64,000 bases of DNA. It comes from CAYUYV01 sp964522525. Its GTDB lineage: Bacteria > Pseudomonadota > Alphaproteobacteria > JAJFIK01. Position numbers and translations under genes: made by a program. The notes beneath the pieces were generated by a model. It was given only the letters and a program-made list of their open reading frames with translations, was not told the origin of the DNA and made no database searches. The stretch's first letter is position 1. Each line of letters starts with the position of its first letter. Shown in pieces: positions 15,861 to 24,619 of this stretch. Location of the stretch: contig CAZFWG010000009.1 in the NCBI GenBank assembly GCA_964522525.1, positions 21,855 through 85,854 of the forward strand. The letters run 5' to 3'.

Positions 15861-17345
15861 TCAGTATGCGCCGTTGCCCCGGATCACGATGACGATGGTC
15901 CGCAGGAAGATGTAAAAGTCGAGCCACAGGGACCAGTTGCGGATGTAGTCGGAATCAAGCCGCTCCTGGACTGCGAGATCCCCGTCACTGCGCGCGGAGA
16001 CCTGCCACAATCCGGTAATCCCCGGGGGCACGCTGGCGCGGATGTCCTTGAAGGCCTCGTCGAACTGGTTGAGGTGATAGTCCGGGAAGGGCCGGGGACC
16101 GACCAGGGTCATTTCCCCTTTGAGAACATTGAGAAGCTGGGGCAGCTCATCAAGGCTGCTCTTGCGCAGGAAATGCCCCACGCCCGGCAGGATGCGCGGA
16201 TCGTTTTTGAGCTTGAAGAAGCGTTCCCACTCCTCGCGCGCTTCCGGGTCGGCCTCCAGGTGTTCTTCCAGTCGCCGGTCCGCATCTTTGTACATGGTCC
16301 GCAGCTTGAGGACATTGATCGGCCGGTTGCCCGCACCCCGGCGGCGCTGGGCGAAAAACACCGGACCGCCATCCACCGCTTTAATCCAAAGGGCCGCCAC
16401 GCCGATGATGGGCAAGGCCACGATCGCCGCCGGGATGGCCACCACATAATCCAGAAAGCGCTTGATCCAGTAATTGTGCCGGACCAGGAGGTTGTTGCGG
16501 ATCCGCAGGCCGACCACGGCCTGGAGATCGACCGGCGTGACCCAGACGCTCTGCAGGCCGAAGAGATTGGGGATCACCACCACATTCTCGAAATTCAGGC
16601 TGCGCACCATGGACGCCGCCTGACCGCCATCGAGATCGGGCTTGGCGAGAACGGCGGTCTTCACGCCCGCATTGGAAAAGTCCCGCGCATGTTCGAGACC
16701 GCCCAGAACGGGCACGTCATGGAAGCTCTTCCCCCAGCTGTCCGCGTCATCGTCCAGGATCGCAACAGGCTTGAAGCCCAATTCGGGACGCTCCTGAAGG
16801 TTCTTGATCACGGCGGCGGCCGTCTCTCCGGCGCCAACGATCAGGGTGCTCTGGCCCCACAGGCCGGCCTTGATCAGGATGTCGCGCATGATGGCTTCAA
16901 ACAGCCAGGGCAGGACCATGGCAAAGGTCATGGAAAAGAGCAGGATGCCGCGTGAGATTTGATCATCCTGCTGAAGATAGGCCCAGATGATCAAGACGCC
17001 GAACAGGATGAAGGTGGCGATCACCCGCTGGCGCATGCGCATGATCGGACATACGCCATAGCCCGGATAAAAGCCCAGAAGCTGAAAGGCGATCGGCAGG
17101 CCCAGCACGCCGATGGCGATGTTCCAATATTGGCCGGTGCTGATGTCGATGGGCCAGATCGGGTCGAGGGCGAGGCGGACGAAATAGGCGAGGAGAACAC
17201 AAAGTTCGAGGGCAATCAGATCGGTGACCAACATGACGAGCCATGTGGCCCGAAACCGCATATTGTCCCGCTTTGGCTTGGCCAGCGTGACTTCAGCCTG
17301 GTGGCTGCCCGATAAAACCTCGATCGACACCGCGTCGGCCCCCAC
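15861..17345 (-). CDS. Undecaprenyl-phosphate sugar phosphotransferase (WbaP/WcaJ-type initiating transferase)
   Basis: The product has 494 residues. An N-terminal block of four or five membrane helices (about 30-150) is followed by a CoA-binding-like domain (STLIVGAGETAAAV, about 165-290). A re-entrant helix and the bacterial sugar transferase domain (about 305-494) follow. Conserved pieces are NVLKLRTMYKDADRRLE, LRKSSLDELPQLLNVLKGEM, LVGPRPFPDY and GITGLWQVSARSD. It transfers hexose-1-phosphate to undecaprenyl phosphate, starting repeat-unit synthesis on the inner membrane. The family's R/K residues before the helix (RRRGAGNRPI) are present. The GTG at 17345 has poor context; an ATG at 17261 (MRFRATW) is an equally plausible start. 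Confidence 0.92.
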   Translation of the reverse strand: MGADAVSIEVLSGSHQAEVTLAKPKRDNMRFRATWLVMLVTDLIALELCVLLAYFVRLALDPIWPIDISTGQYWNIAIGVLGLPIAFQLLGFYPGYGVCPIMRMRQRVIATFILFGVLIIWAYLQQDDQISRGILLFSMTFAMVLPWLFEAIMRDILIKAGLWGQSTLIVGAGETAAAVIKNLQERPELGFKPVAILDDDADSWGKSFHDVPVLGGLEHARDFSNAGVKTAVLAKPDLDGGQAASMVRSLNFENVVVIPNLFGLQSVWVTPVDLQAVVGLRIRNNLLVRHNYWIKRFLDYVVAIPAAIVALPIIGVAALWIKAVDGGPVFFAQRRRGAGNRPINVLKLRTMYKDADRRLEEHLEADPEAREEWERFFKLKNDPRILPGVGHFLRKSSLDELPQLLNVLKGEMTLVGPRPFPDYHLNQFDEAFKDIRASVPPGITGLWQVSARSDGDLAVQERLDSDYIRNWSLWLDFYIFLRTIVIVIRGNGAY

Positions 17346-17698
17346 ATTCAGTTCGGCTTGTTATCGCCGTGGCCAATCCCAGGATGGTGCAAAGCACATT
17401 CCGGGCCAGCGCGCCTACGCGCCACCCATCATCCAACTCGGCGGTCCCCCGTTCCCCGAAAACGGCCTCAAGCCGCTCAACTGCCGCGGATCCGGCATGC
17501 CGGATCCGTCTCTTCTTGTGCAACGATTGTTCAGCGAGGTTCGAATATGCCGACTCCGCCCGGCATTCGGACATGATGGAACCAAATCCCCCTACTCAGC
17601 GCAAGGGTAAGACGACCGATTATTCATTAAAAGTGAGGCTTCGGGCCCGACAGCGCCCCCTTGAAATGTCAGCCGGCGGTCGATACCCGCTTCATTTG
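17346..17698. other. Intergenic region upstream of the initiating transferase
   Basis: This is a 353-bp gap between two same-strand genes (flippase, then transferase). No gene is supported. It contains a perfect 22-bp palindrome (17487-17508, listed separately) and an AT-rich patch near 17615-17635 that could hold a reverse-strand promoter for the transferase. Confidence 0.5.
17487..17508. promoter_or_regulatory. Perfect 22-bp palindrome in the leader of the initiating transferase gene
   Basis: The half site CGGATCCGGCA reads identically on both strands around the centre at 17497/17498; the next outer pair is G-T. In RNA it would fold into a 9-bp hairpin with a CATG loop. There is no T-tract on either side, so it is not an ordinary terminator. 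It lies 142 bp upstream of the gene start at 17345. It may be an operator or an attenuator-type hairpin. Confidence 0.6.
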
Positions 17699-19024
17699 TC
17701 ACGACGGCTTGGGCGCGAGGCGGTCATCCGCCATTCGGCCGATCCGCCGGAAGAACAGGATCGACAATACGGTGACGGGAATGATGTGGGCGATCACCAG
17801 CCCGAACATGGTGCCCTGAAGGCCGAACCACTGGGCCAGGAAATAGGCCATGCCCAGGCCGAACACGGCCTCGATCGTCACGGTGATGAAGAGGGGTTTT
17901 GTATATTCGATCGAGCGCAAGCCCACTTCCAGGGGGAACTGGAGATAGCGGATCGTGAAGATCACCACCCACCAGTTCACGAGCCACGCATAGGGCACGA
18001 ATTCCGGACCATAGAGCAGTTCGACGATTTCCTCGGCGAAGACCCAGCCGATGACGGCAATGGCGAAACTCGCCACAAGGCCCGCGCTTGCCAGCTTAGA
18101 CAGATAGGCGTTGAGGGCCGGCGCGCCTTCATCCTTGAACAGGGAGGAGGCCCGCACCGGCGCGATGTTCTGCAGGGCAAGCGTAAAGACCTGGATCGGC
18201 GCCAGGATGTTCATGGTCGAGCGGATGGCGCCGACCGCCGTGGCGCCCAGCACCAGACCCGCCACCATCACGATGGCATGGCCGGAACAGAATTGAAGGA
18301 CACCCATGCCGAACAGCCATTTGGAAAAATCCCAATGGCTGCGGCTGACCCGAACCATGGCAAGGCGTTCAAAGCGCAAGGGCTCAAACCACAAAAACCC
18401 GATCGCCGTGGCGAGGAACGAGGTTCCCGCCATGATCCAGAAGGCGAGCGCGCCGTCGAGCGCGACACCCAGCGCGAAAGGCAGTGCAACGAGGATCGCG
18501 AGCCGCAGCAGATAGGCGATGACGTCATTGGCAAAGGCCGCCAGCACCCGGCTCTTGGTGAACAGATAACGACGCACGAAGTCCTGGACCTGGTCGCCGA
18601 TGGTCGCAGCGACCAGGGCCGCGCTCATCCAGCGCAAGTCGATTTCAGGATCAATCAGCGCAAAGCTCAGCAAGACGAGCGGGATCAGCGCCAGCGTCAC
18701 GGCGGCAAGCACCAGTTGATGGACCACAATCGTGCCGAAATAGGCGCCCTGATCCTCAGGCTTTTGCTTGGGGCCGAGGCTCATCATGGGGGAGACGATC
18801 AAGGCGATATGGACTGCCTTGAAAAACAGAAAAACGATGTGGGCCCAGGCAAAAAGCCCAAACCCTTGGAGCCCGAGCGCCTTCGCGACCGCCGCGATGG
18901 TGAGGAAATTGACGGCGCTGACCATGACCTGGTCGCCCAGGACCCACAGCTTGTCATGGTGCGCACGATAGAGCGCCAGCAAACGCGACCCGTTTGAGGG
19001 TTCGCTGTTTTCGGTTTCGCTCAT
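17699..19024 (-). CDS. Polysaccharide flippase, Wzx/MATE-like oligosaccharide transporter
   Basis: The product has 441 residues with about twelve hydrophobic segments from residue 28 on (WVLGDQVMVSAVNFLTIAAVA, FGLFAWAHIVFLFFKAV and so on), matching polysaccharide biosynthesis exporters of the MOP superfamily. It would flip undecaprenyl-linked repeat units to the periplasmic face. GAGAGGGG upstream of the ATG supports the start. It is transcribed in the same direction as the initiating transferase, which lies 353 bp downstream, and divergently from the GT4 gene. Sequence conservation in this family is weak, so the call rests on topology and context. Confidence 0.85.
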   Translation of the reverse strand: MSETENSEPSNGSRLLALYRAHHDKLWVLGDQVMVSAVNFLTIAAVAKALGLQGFGLFAWAHIVFLFFKAVHIALIVSPMMSLGPKQKPEDQGAYFGTIVVHQLVLAAVTLALIPLVLLSFALIDPEIDLRWMSAALVAATIGDQVQDFVRRYLFTKSRVLAAFANDVIAYLLRLAILVALPFALGVALDGALAFWIMAGTSFLATAIGFLWFEPLRFERLAMVRVSRSHWDFSKWLFGMGVLQFCSGHAIVMVAGLVLGATAVGAIRSTMNILAPIQVFTLALQNIAPVRASSLFKDEGAPALNAYLSKLASAGLVASFAIAVIGWVFAEEIVELLYGPEFVPYAWLVNWWVVIFTIRYLQFPLEVGLRSIEYTKPLFITVTIEAVFGLGMAYFLAQWFGLQGTMFGLVIAHIIPVTVLSILFFRRIGRMADDRLAPKPS

Positions 19025-19152
19025 CTGCCCCTCTCGGACCCCTCACAAATCAGGGCGCATGAGGCGCCCAACCGTCAGAGCATGCCATGGCGAGGCCCGG
19101 CTTCGCCATCTGCCCTTGGGGGCAGTCCATCCGCGTTGCGACACGCGTGATT

Positions 19153-19179
19153 TTGACCGTATGCAATCAGCTGCATAAT
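19153..19179 (+). promoter_or_regulatory. Candidate promoter with inverted repeat ahead of the GT4 glycosyltransferase
   Basis: TTGACC (19153-19158) and CATAAT (19174-19179) could be -35 and -10 boxes; the 15-bp spacer is short. Overlapping the spacer and -10 is the inverted repeat TATGCA-N6-TGCATA (19160-19177), placed where a dimeric repressor could block polymerase. It lies in the 285-bp divergent gap between the flippase and glycosyltransferase genes. Confidence 0.4.
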
Positions 19180-19223
19180 GGCTAGCCTGTTAACGTGTCC
19201 GTCAGGAAAGACGGGTGCACTGA

Positions 19224-19254
19224 ACCCTTGAGGTTCCAATACCCTTGAGGTTCC
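19224..19254. repeat. Pair of 14-bp direct repeats upstream of the GT4 gene
   Basis: ACCCTTGAGGTTCC occurs at 19224-19237 and again at 19241-19254, a 17-bp period, ending 55 bp before the TTG start. The copies are identical. This could be a regulator site or a small duplication. Confidence 0.7.
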
Positions 19255-19309
19255 GGTGTGGGCGATCGGGATGACAGGGGTCTGGGGGAGCAGAGGGAAA
19301 GGGGCAACG

Positions 19310-20635
19310 TTGAAACTCATCATGTCCGCCTTCGCATGCGCGCCATCCGTCGGCTCCGAGGAGGGCGTCGGATGGAACTGGGCTCTCCAGGCTGCCCGGC
19401 ACGGCCATGAAGTGCATGTGGTGACCCAGCACATGCATCAGCCCGCCATCGAGGCGGCTTGCGCCAAGGGCGATTTCGGCAATCTCCATTTCCACTATCT
19501 GACCCTGCAAAAGTCCCTGGACAGATTAAAGAACCGGTGGAGCAACTACAGTCTGGTCTCCTACTATTATGCTTGGCAGTTGAAACTGCTGGGGTTTGCG
19601 CAACAGCTGCATCGGCAACACAATTTCGATCTGGCCCAGCATGTCACCTATGTTCAGGACTGGACGCCGAGCGGTTTGATGAACCTACCCATTCCCTTCA
19701 TCTGGGGCCCGGTGGGCGGCAGCGCCAATGTCATGCCCCAGGGGATCGCGGCGCGCGAAATGGGCTGGCCCGCCTATGCCTTGCGTTTTGAGCGCAATCG
19801 GCGGTTGATGCAGCAGGGGCTCAAGGCGGTCGATCCCTTCGTGCGGCGCACCATGGCGAAAGCGGATCACATTCTGATCTATACGGAGAATGGCGTCGAG
19901 GTCGTGCCGCCCCGTTTCCGGGACAAGGCCCGGTCCATCATCCATATCGGCGTTTCCGACTTCGATCTGCCTGCTGCTGCGGAGCGCGCAGAGCAGGGGG
20001 ACTTCAGCCGCCCGTTCCAGATCATGACCGGTGGCCGTCTTGTCCATTGGAAAGGCGTTGATCTGCTGATCGAGGGTTTCGCGCGGTTTCTGGAACAAAC
20101 GCCTGAGGCCTCGGGCGCGCGGCTCTATGTGTCGGGGCGGGGACCGTTCCAGCCGACGCTCGAGGCGCTCGTGGCCCGGCTCGGTCTTGAGCGTCAGGTC
20201 ACGTTCCTGGGTTTCCTGCCGAGCCGCGACGATCTCTACATCAAGATGGCCGAATGCGATCTCTTTGCCCTGCCGACCCTAAGGGACGGCCCCCCGGTCG
20301 GCATTCTGGAGGCCATGTTCGCCGGCCTGCCGATCCTCTGCCTGGACCACGGGGCGACCCGGGAACTGGTGCCGCCCCATGCGGGTCATCTCGTGCCCGC
20401 CGAAAGCCGCGCGGGTGCCGTGAACGGGATCGCCGCGGCCCTGGCGGACGGCTTCCGGGATCGGGCCGCGCTGTGGCGCAAGGGCTTGATCGCCCGCGAC
20501 CATGTCGCCCGGTTCCATGACTGGGATCGGATCGGCGACGAAGCCCAAGGCATCTATCAGGAGGTCCTGCGCACGAGCCCCCGGCGCAATGCGGCCCTGG
20601 CCCACGCCACGCCCCAGTCGGATCCCACGGTCTGA
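19310..20635 (+). CDS. GT4 family glycosyltransferase
   Basis: The product has 441 residues from a TTG at 19310. That start gives the family-typical beginning (M)KLIMSAFACAPSVGSEEG and has GAGGGAAAGGGG at good spacing; an upstream in-frame ATG-type start would add 18 unlikely residues. The N-terminal acceptor domain includes GSEEGVGWNW and FIWGPVGGSA. The C-terminal GT-B donor domain has MTGGRLVHWKGVDLLIEGF, FLGFLPSRDDLYIKMAECDLF and GPPVGILEAMFAGLP. It probably adds a sugar to the lipid-linked repeat unit. It diverges from the flippase gene and is followed by a 394-bp gap before the large ATPase gene. Confidence 0.88.
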   Translation: MKLIMSAFACAPSVGSEEGVGWNWALQAARHGHEVHVVTQHMHQPAIEAACAKGDFGNLHFHYLTLQKSLDRLKNRWSNYSLVSYYYAWQLKLLGFAQQLHRQHNFDLAQHVTYVQDWTPSGLMNLPIPFIWGPVGGSANVMPQGIAAREMGWPAYALRFERNRRLMQQGLKAVDPFVRRTMAKADHILIYTENGVEVVPPRFRDKARSIIHIGVSDFDLPAAAERAEQGDFSRPFQIMTGGRLVHWKGVDLLIEGFARFLEQTPEASGARLYVSGRGPFQPTLEALVARLGLERQVTFLGFLPSRDDLYIKMAECDLFALPTLRDGPPVGILEAMFAGLPILCLDHGATRELVPPHAGHLVPAESRAGAVNGIAAALADGFRDRAALWRKGLIARDHVARFHDWDRIGDEAQGIYQEVLRTSPRRNAALAHATPQSDPTV

Positions 20636-21029
20636 ACATCCCTGACGGCACGGGTTTTGCTGCGCGTATAGGGGATCGGCCGGTTTTCAGCGTGTTAAGG
20701 AAAACCGCGATGGCGCGGGGCTCTCGCGCGTCTCTATGGATAGAACTGGGGTGGGCCGGTAAATTGGCGTATAATCCGGGATTTGGCGAATGGCGGCCCT
20801 TTGACATCAAGCCCTGTGACATCGGCGCGACAACCCGTTGGGGAAATGGCCGGAATGGCCCTGCCCATGCCCGGTACCACAATGTCGTTGCAATCCGTTG
20901 GGCAGACTCTCGCGTGGGCTTTTCGCAAACGGTGCAGCGGTTTGAGACAACCGGCTAGCACGCGGCGTCAGCGCCGACCCCGGTCCAACTGGATTGGGCC
21001 GGATCGCGGCGAAACAAAATTGGGATTCC
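20636..21029. other. Intergenic region ahead of the large ATPase gene
   Basis: This is a 394-bp gap. An exact TATAAT stands at 20771-20776, but no good -35 matches it. A small reading frame beginning at 20710 (ATG with AAGGA upstream, about 80 codons) encodes nothing recognisable and is not called. I see no hairpin followed by T residues here, so transcription from the glycosyltransferase gene could continue into the ATPase gene. Confidence 0.4.
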
Positions 21030-24000
21030 ATGAGCAAAACTGACTCCAAATCCCGAGGTGGGGCGAAACGAGGCGGCCTCCTCTCATCATTCTTCGCCAG
21101 CGGCCGCGTCGCCGAGAGCGAGGAGGATCATGGGCCCGACGCTCAACCCGTCGACGGCGTCGACCACGAGACCCCGTTTGAGACGGTGGACGTGCGGGAC
21201 GATGCACGGCGGGGACCCCATGTGGATCACGCCGAGGCGGAGGGCGAGGGGGAAGGAGCGGAGGCGCATCAACCGCGCGCCCGCGCCCTCAATGGAGCCC
21301 ACAAGCGCGGCGGCAAGCAGCGTCGCGACGGCGCCCGGGAGGCCGAGGAGGTCGCGAAAAAGCCGAAGAACCAGAGCCGGTCCGCAAAGTCCCGCCGCGA
21401 TACCGCCCCAGAGGTTGAAGCGGAGGCTGAAAGCGAGCCCGTTTCGGCCGAGGTCCAAGGGCCGGGCGACGCCGCACCCCAGGAAGGGGACGGGGAGCGC
21501 GGCGTTGTCGTGTCCGGTTCGGGCGGCACGCCCCAGCTCGCCGAGGAAGAGGTGTATACGACGGGCTTTTCCGATGTCGCCAATGCCAGGCTTTGGCGGC
21601 GCACTCGGGAGGCGCGCAAGCGCGACAAGGAACGCCCGCGCGGTTTCCGCAACGTCTTCACGCCGACCCGCCCCAAACGTCAGCCCCAGGAATTCATCGG
21701 CCGGCGGGCCCTGATCGGCTCCGTGATCGAGGCGATCGAAGAAGAATGCGCGCATGTCATCATGTGCGCCGAGACAGGGCTCGGCAAGACGTCCCTTGCC
21801 AATGTGGTCGCGGAATTCGCCAAGGAATCCGGCTATCTCGTGGTGCGGATCACGGGCACGGAAGATTTGAGCTTCAGCCGCTTCATCCGTACCTTGTTTG
21901 AAGAGCTGTTCCACCAGATCGACGAGACCCCGGCCGGCCGGGTTTTGATGGAGTCCCTGGGCGTCCAGGACATGAACGAACTGCTCCAGGACAACGCCAT
22001 GGACCTCGTGAGCGAGTTCCTGGGCGAGGAAAACCTGGACATCACCCGGGTCATTCGCGCGCTTGACCGGCTTTCGGACAATCAGGCGATCGCGATCATC
22101 GACGACTACGACCAGATCAAGAGCCGGGAACTCAAGACCCGGCTGACCCAGGTCATGAAGGCCCTGTCCGACCAGGGCGGCTGGCTTTCCTTCTTCGTTC
22201 TTGGCCGGGGCGAGAGCCCGAGCGATCTGCTCCAGGATGATGTGGAAAGCCTGCCCAACGCGGTCGGTCTTTACGCGGATCCCCTGGCGCTCCATGAGAT
22301 CGAGGAAGTGATTCATGAGGGCGGCCAGAAGATCGGCATCCAATTCAATCAGGACACGGTCCAGGCCATCGCCCGCCTGTCCCAGGGCGTGCCCAATGTG
22401 GTTCAATGGCTGAGTTTCCTCTCGGTCCGTCGCACCGTCCGCCGGGACGGGGTGGTGGTGGAGATCGAGGATCTGGCCAATATCGTCAGTGACGCGGTCA
22501 CCAAGATCGATGCCCGCTTGCGCAACCTTTATGACGAGGCCTGCCGGTATTCGAAGGGCAACAGCAACGCGGATCTTCTCTATCTGGCGGTCCGCGCGCC
22601 CTGTACGCCGAGCGGACTGTTCTCCGCCGCGACCATGCATGTGCTCTCGCGTCAGATCATCGGGCGCAAATGGAAGGAATCCGAGATCCACACGGCGCTC
22701 CTGCCCTTGTGCGGCAAGGGGCCGAAATCCATCCTGCGCAAACTCGATACGAGCGAAGGGACGTTCTACCGCTTTGCCCACCCGACCATGCGGGCGGTGG
22801 TCATGCTTAAGAAGATCGTCCGTATCCCGCTTCTGAGTGACATGCGTACCAGGGAAGTGGACGCGGCCTATCTGCCTTCGCCCCAGGATGCGGCGGCGGC
22901 GAGCGCGGCGGCCTCCTTGAGTCACGCGACCCACGCGCCGGCCCAGGGATCCGCCGAGACGCCCCAGGATGCCATGGTCGTCGATATGGACGCGGGCTCC
23001 GCTCCCCTGGAGCCCGGCGAAGACGCGCATCTGGAGCCGGGCGAGGATCAAACCGGCCATGAGGCGGTAGCCGAAAATGGTATAGGGGCGGGTGAAGTCC
23101 TCGACGTCGAGGTGATTGCCGTCCCCGAAGAGGTGCATGAAGAAGCTTCGGCTACAGACGAGACCGTGCCGGAAGAGGTGCACGTGCTTGATGCCCAAGC
23201 CCTCGATTCTGATGAGCTGGAAGCCGATGACGGGGTCGTGCCCCCCGTCGCCGACGAACAGGAAGCCATCGCTGCAGACACGGAAGAAGAGCCGGAAGAT
23301 CGGGATGCAGCACCGGTTGGTATGGATTCAGAGCCGACCGCGGAACAGGCCGTGGAACAGGACCGGGGTGTCGGCCAGGACGACGAAGAAGACCGGGACG
23401 ACGGGGTCGAAGGCATGTCCGACGTCGCCGTCGCGGCCGCCGCCATGGATATCCAGGCCTGGGATGACAACGAGCTCGATGACCTGGCCGATGCAGTCAG
23501 CGGTGATCTGGACATGGTCGAGATTTTGGAGGCGGGCGAGGTCGATTCCGCACCAGACGAAATCGTCGTCGAGGCCGGAGACATCGAGGAGATCCCGGCG
23601 GAGCGGGACGAGCTGGCCGCTGATGACACCGCCCCCGAGCAGACCGATCAGCCCGACGAGGCCGTGCTCCAAGCGCCGTCTACGGAGCGTTTCAGAGTTC
23701 GGGCACGCCGGAAGGATCGTCCCCACCAAGAGGCGCCAGATCCAGACACTGAAGAACCGGAGACTGCCACCCCGGACACCGCGGAAGACGACACCTATGA
23801 AGACCTGATGGTGATCGATCCCCTGATCGGAACCGATGCGGTGACGGCAACGTCTGCGCTGGTCGACGATATGGATGCAGCGGACCCCGGGGAGAGCCTT
23901 GTTGAGGAAACCGACGAGGCGCCCGTTGTCGAACAGGACGGGCAGGCTGAGGACGAAACCGCCGTGCTGCATGATGACGAGGAGGGTGCGGCGGAGCCCG

Positions 24001-24518
24001 TGCTCGAGGAGGTGTCCGAGCCGGAAGCGACCGCGCTTGCCGAAACGGCGCTCGATCCGGAGGCGGCGGATGACACGGCCGTTGGTGACGTGGCAGAGCC
24101 GGACACCGACGCTCACGATCCGGTCCTCGCGCTGGCCGAGGTGGAAGATCTGGAAGAAGTGGAAGATAAAGACGGCCCGCGGGCGGCGGCGGAAGAACCG
24201 GACGCCGCCGATGATCGCTCCGAACCGGCCTCGTTGGAACGCGAGGACCGTCACGGGGATCTGACCTCGTCAGAACTGGCCTCGTCAGAAGAAGACGTGG
24301 CGGTGGAGGCGGACGCAGATCAAGCCGCCGAAGAGAGCGTGCAGGACGAAGAGGCCCAAGCGCCGTCAACGGATGAAACCGGAGAGGCCATCGAGGCGGA
24401 TTCAGACGGCGATGACGAACCGGACGTTTTCGAAGACCGGCTGGCGGGTTTCACCGGCAGTCTCGATGAAGACGATGAGTTCATCGGGGACGAGACGGAG
24501 ACCCTGCGCCGCCGGTGA
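21030..24518 (+). CDS. AAA+/STAND-type P-loop ATPase with disordered N-terminus and very long acidic tail
   Basis: The product has 1162 residues. Residues 1-215 are low-complexity and charged. An Orc1/Cdc6- or STAND-like ATPase domain starts at about 225 (PQEFIGRRALIGSVIEAIE). Walker A is AETGLGKTS (248-256) and Walker B is IAIIDDYDQI (near 354-363). LTQVMKALSDQGGWLSFFVLGRGES follows, then LSQGVPNVVQWLSFLSVR, and a helical region, perhaps winged-helix, to about 610. Residues 615-1162 are an Asp/Glu-rich, Ala/Pro-containing tail without hydrophobic segments. Short duplications occur in the tail: LEPGED twice, VPEEVH twice, and LTSSE/LASSE from a 15-bp tandem repeat at 24261-24290. I do not recognise the family's role. 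Its place in a polysaccharide locus suggests regulation or assembly of export. Confidence 0.75.
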   Translation: MSKTDSKSRGGAKRGGLLSSFFASGRVAESEEDHGPDAQPVDGVDHETPFETVDVRDDARRGPHVDHAEAEGEGEGAEAHQPRARALNGAHKRGGKQRRDGAREAEEVAKKPKNQSRSAKSRRDTAPEVEAEAESEPVSAEVQGPGDAAPQEGDGERGVVVSGSGGTPQLAEEEVYTTGFSDVANARLWRRTREARKRDKERPRGFRNVFTPTRPKRQPQEFIGRRALIGSVIEAIEEECAHVIMCAETGLGKTSLANVVAEFAKESGYLVVRITGTEDLSFSRFIRTLFEELFHQIDETPAGRVLMESLGVQDMNELLQDNAMDLVSEFLGEENLDITRVIRALDRLSDNQAIAIIDDYDQIKSRELKTRLTQVMKALSDQGGWLSFFVLGRGESPSDLLQDDVESLPNAVGLYADPLALHEIEEVIHEGGQKIGIQFNQDTVQAIARLSQGVPNVVQWLSFLSVRRTVRRDGVVVEIEDLANIVSDAVTKIDARLRNLYDEACRYSKGNSNADLLYLAVRAPCTPSGLFSAATMHVLSRQIIGRKWKESEIHTALLPLCGKGPKSILRKLDTSEGTFYRFAHPTMRAVVMLKKIVRIPLLSDMRTREVDAAYLPSPQDAAAASAAASLSHATHAPAQGSAETPQDAMVVDMDAGSAPLEPGEDAHLEPGEDQTGHEAVAENGIGAGEVLDVEVIAVPEEVHEEASATDETVPEEVHVLDAQALDSDELEADDGVVPPVADEQEAIAADTEEEPEDRDAAPVGMDSEPTAEQAVEQDRGVGQDDEEDRDDGVEGMSDVAVAAAAMDIQAWDDNELDDLADAVSGDLDMVEILEAGEVDSAPDEIVVEAGDIEEIPAERDELAADDTAPEQTDQPDEAVLQAPSTERFRVRARRKDRPHQEAPDPDTEEPETATPDTAEDDTYEDLMVIDPLIGTDAVTATSALVDDMDAADPGESLVEETDEAPVVEQDGQAEDETAVLHDDEEGAAEPVLEEVSEPEATALAETALDPEAADDTAVGDVAEPDTDAHDPVLALAEVEDLEEVEDKDGPRAAAEEPDAADDRSEPASLEREDRHGDLTSSELASSEEDVAVEADADQAAEESVQDEEAQAPSTDETGEAIEADSDGDDEPDVFEDRLAGFTGSLDEDDEFIGDETETLRRR

Positions 24519-24561
24519 TGGACGGCACGGCTTAGGCGCTTCGACGACATTAGAACTCATG

Positions 24562-24595
24562 AAAAAAGCCGGCGCGGGATGCGCCGGCTTTTGTC
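24562..24595. terminator. Bidirectional terminator between the ATPase and LuxR-type genes
   Basis: The stem GCCGGCGC / GCGCCGGC (24568-24575 with 24581-24588) has a GGGAT loop. It is flanked by six A on the left and four T on the right, so it can stop transcription from both the ATPase (+) and the convergent regulator gene (-). Confidence 0.93.
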
Positions 24596-24619
24596 TTGAG
24601 GGGAGACGCCGGTGAAGCG

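Noticed and set aside
20710..20958. Small forward reading frame with a fair ribosome binding site before the large ATPase gene
   Set aside because: No recognisable domain, signal or conserved composition. The start context alone is not enough to call a gene.
21087..23198. 703-codon reverse-strand frame opposite the large ATPase gene
   Set aside because: The forward frame has clear Walker A and B motifs. The reverse product is His/Arg/Gly-rich with no domain, consistent with a shadow.
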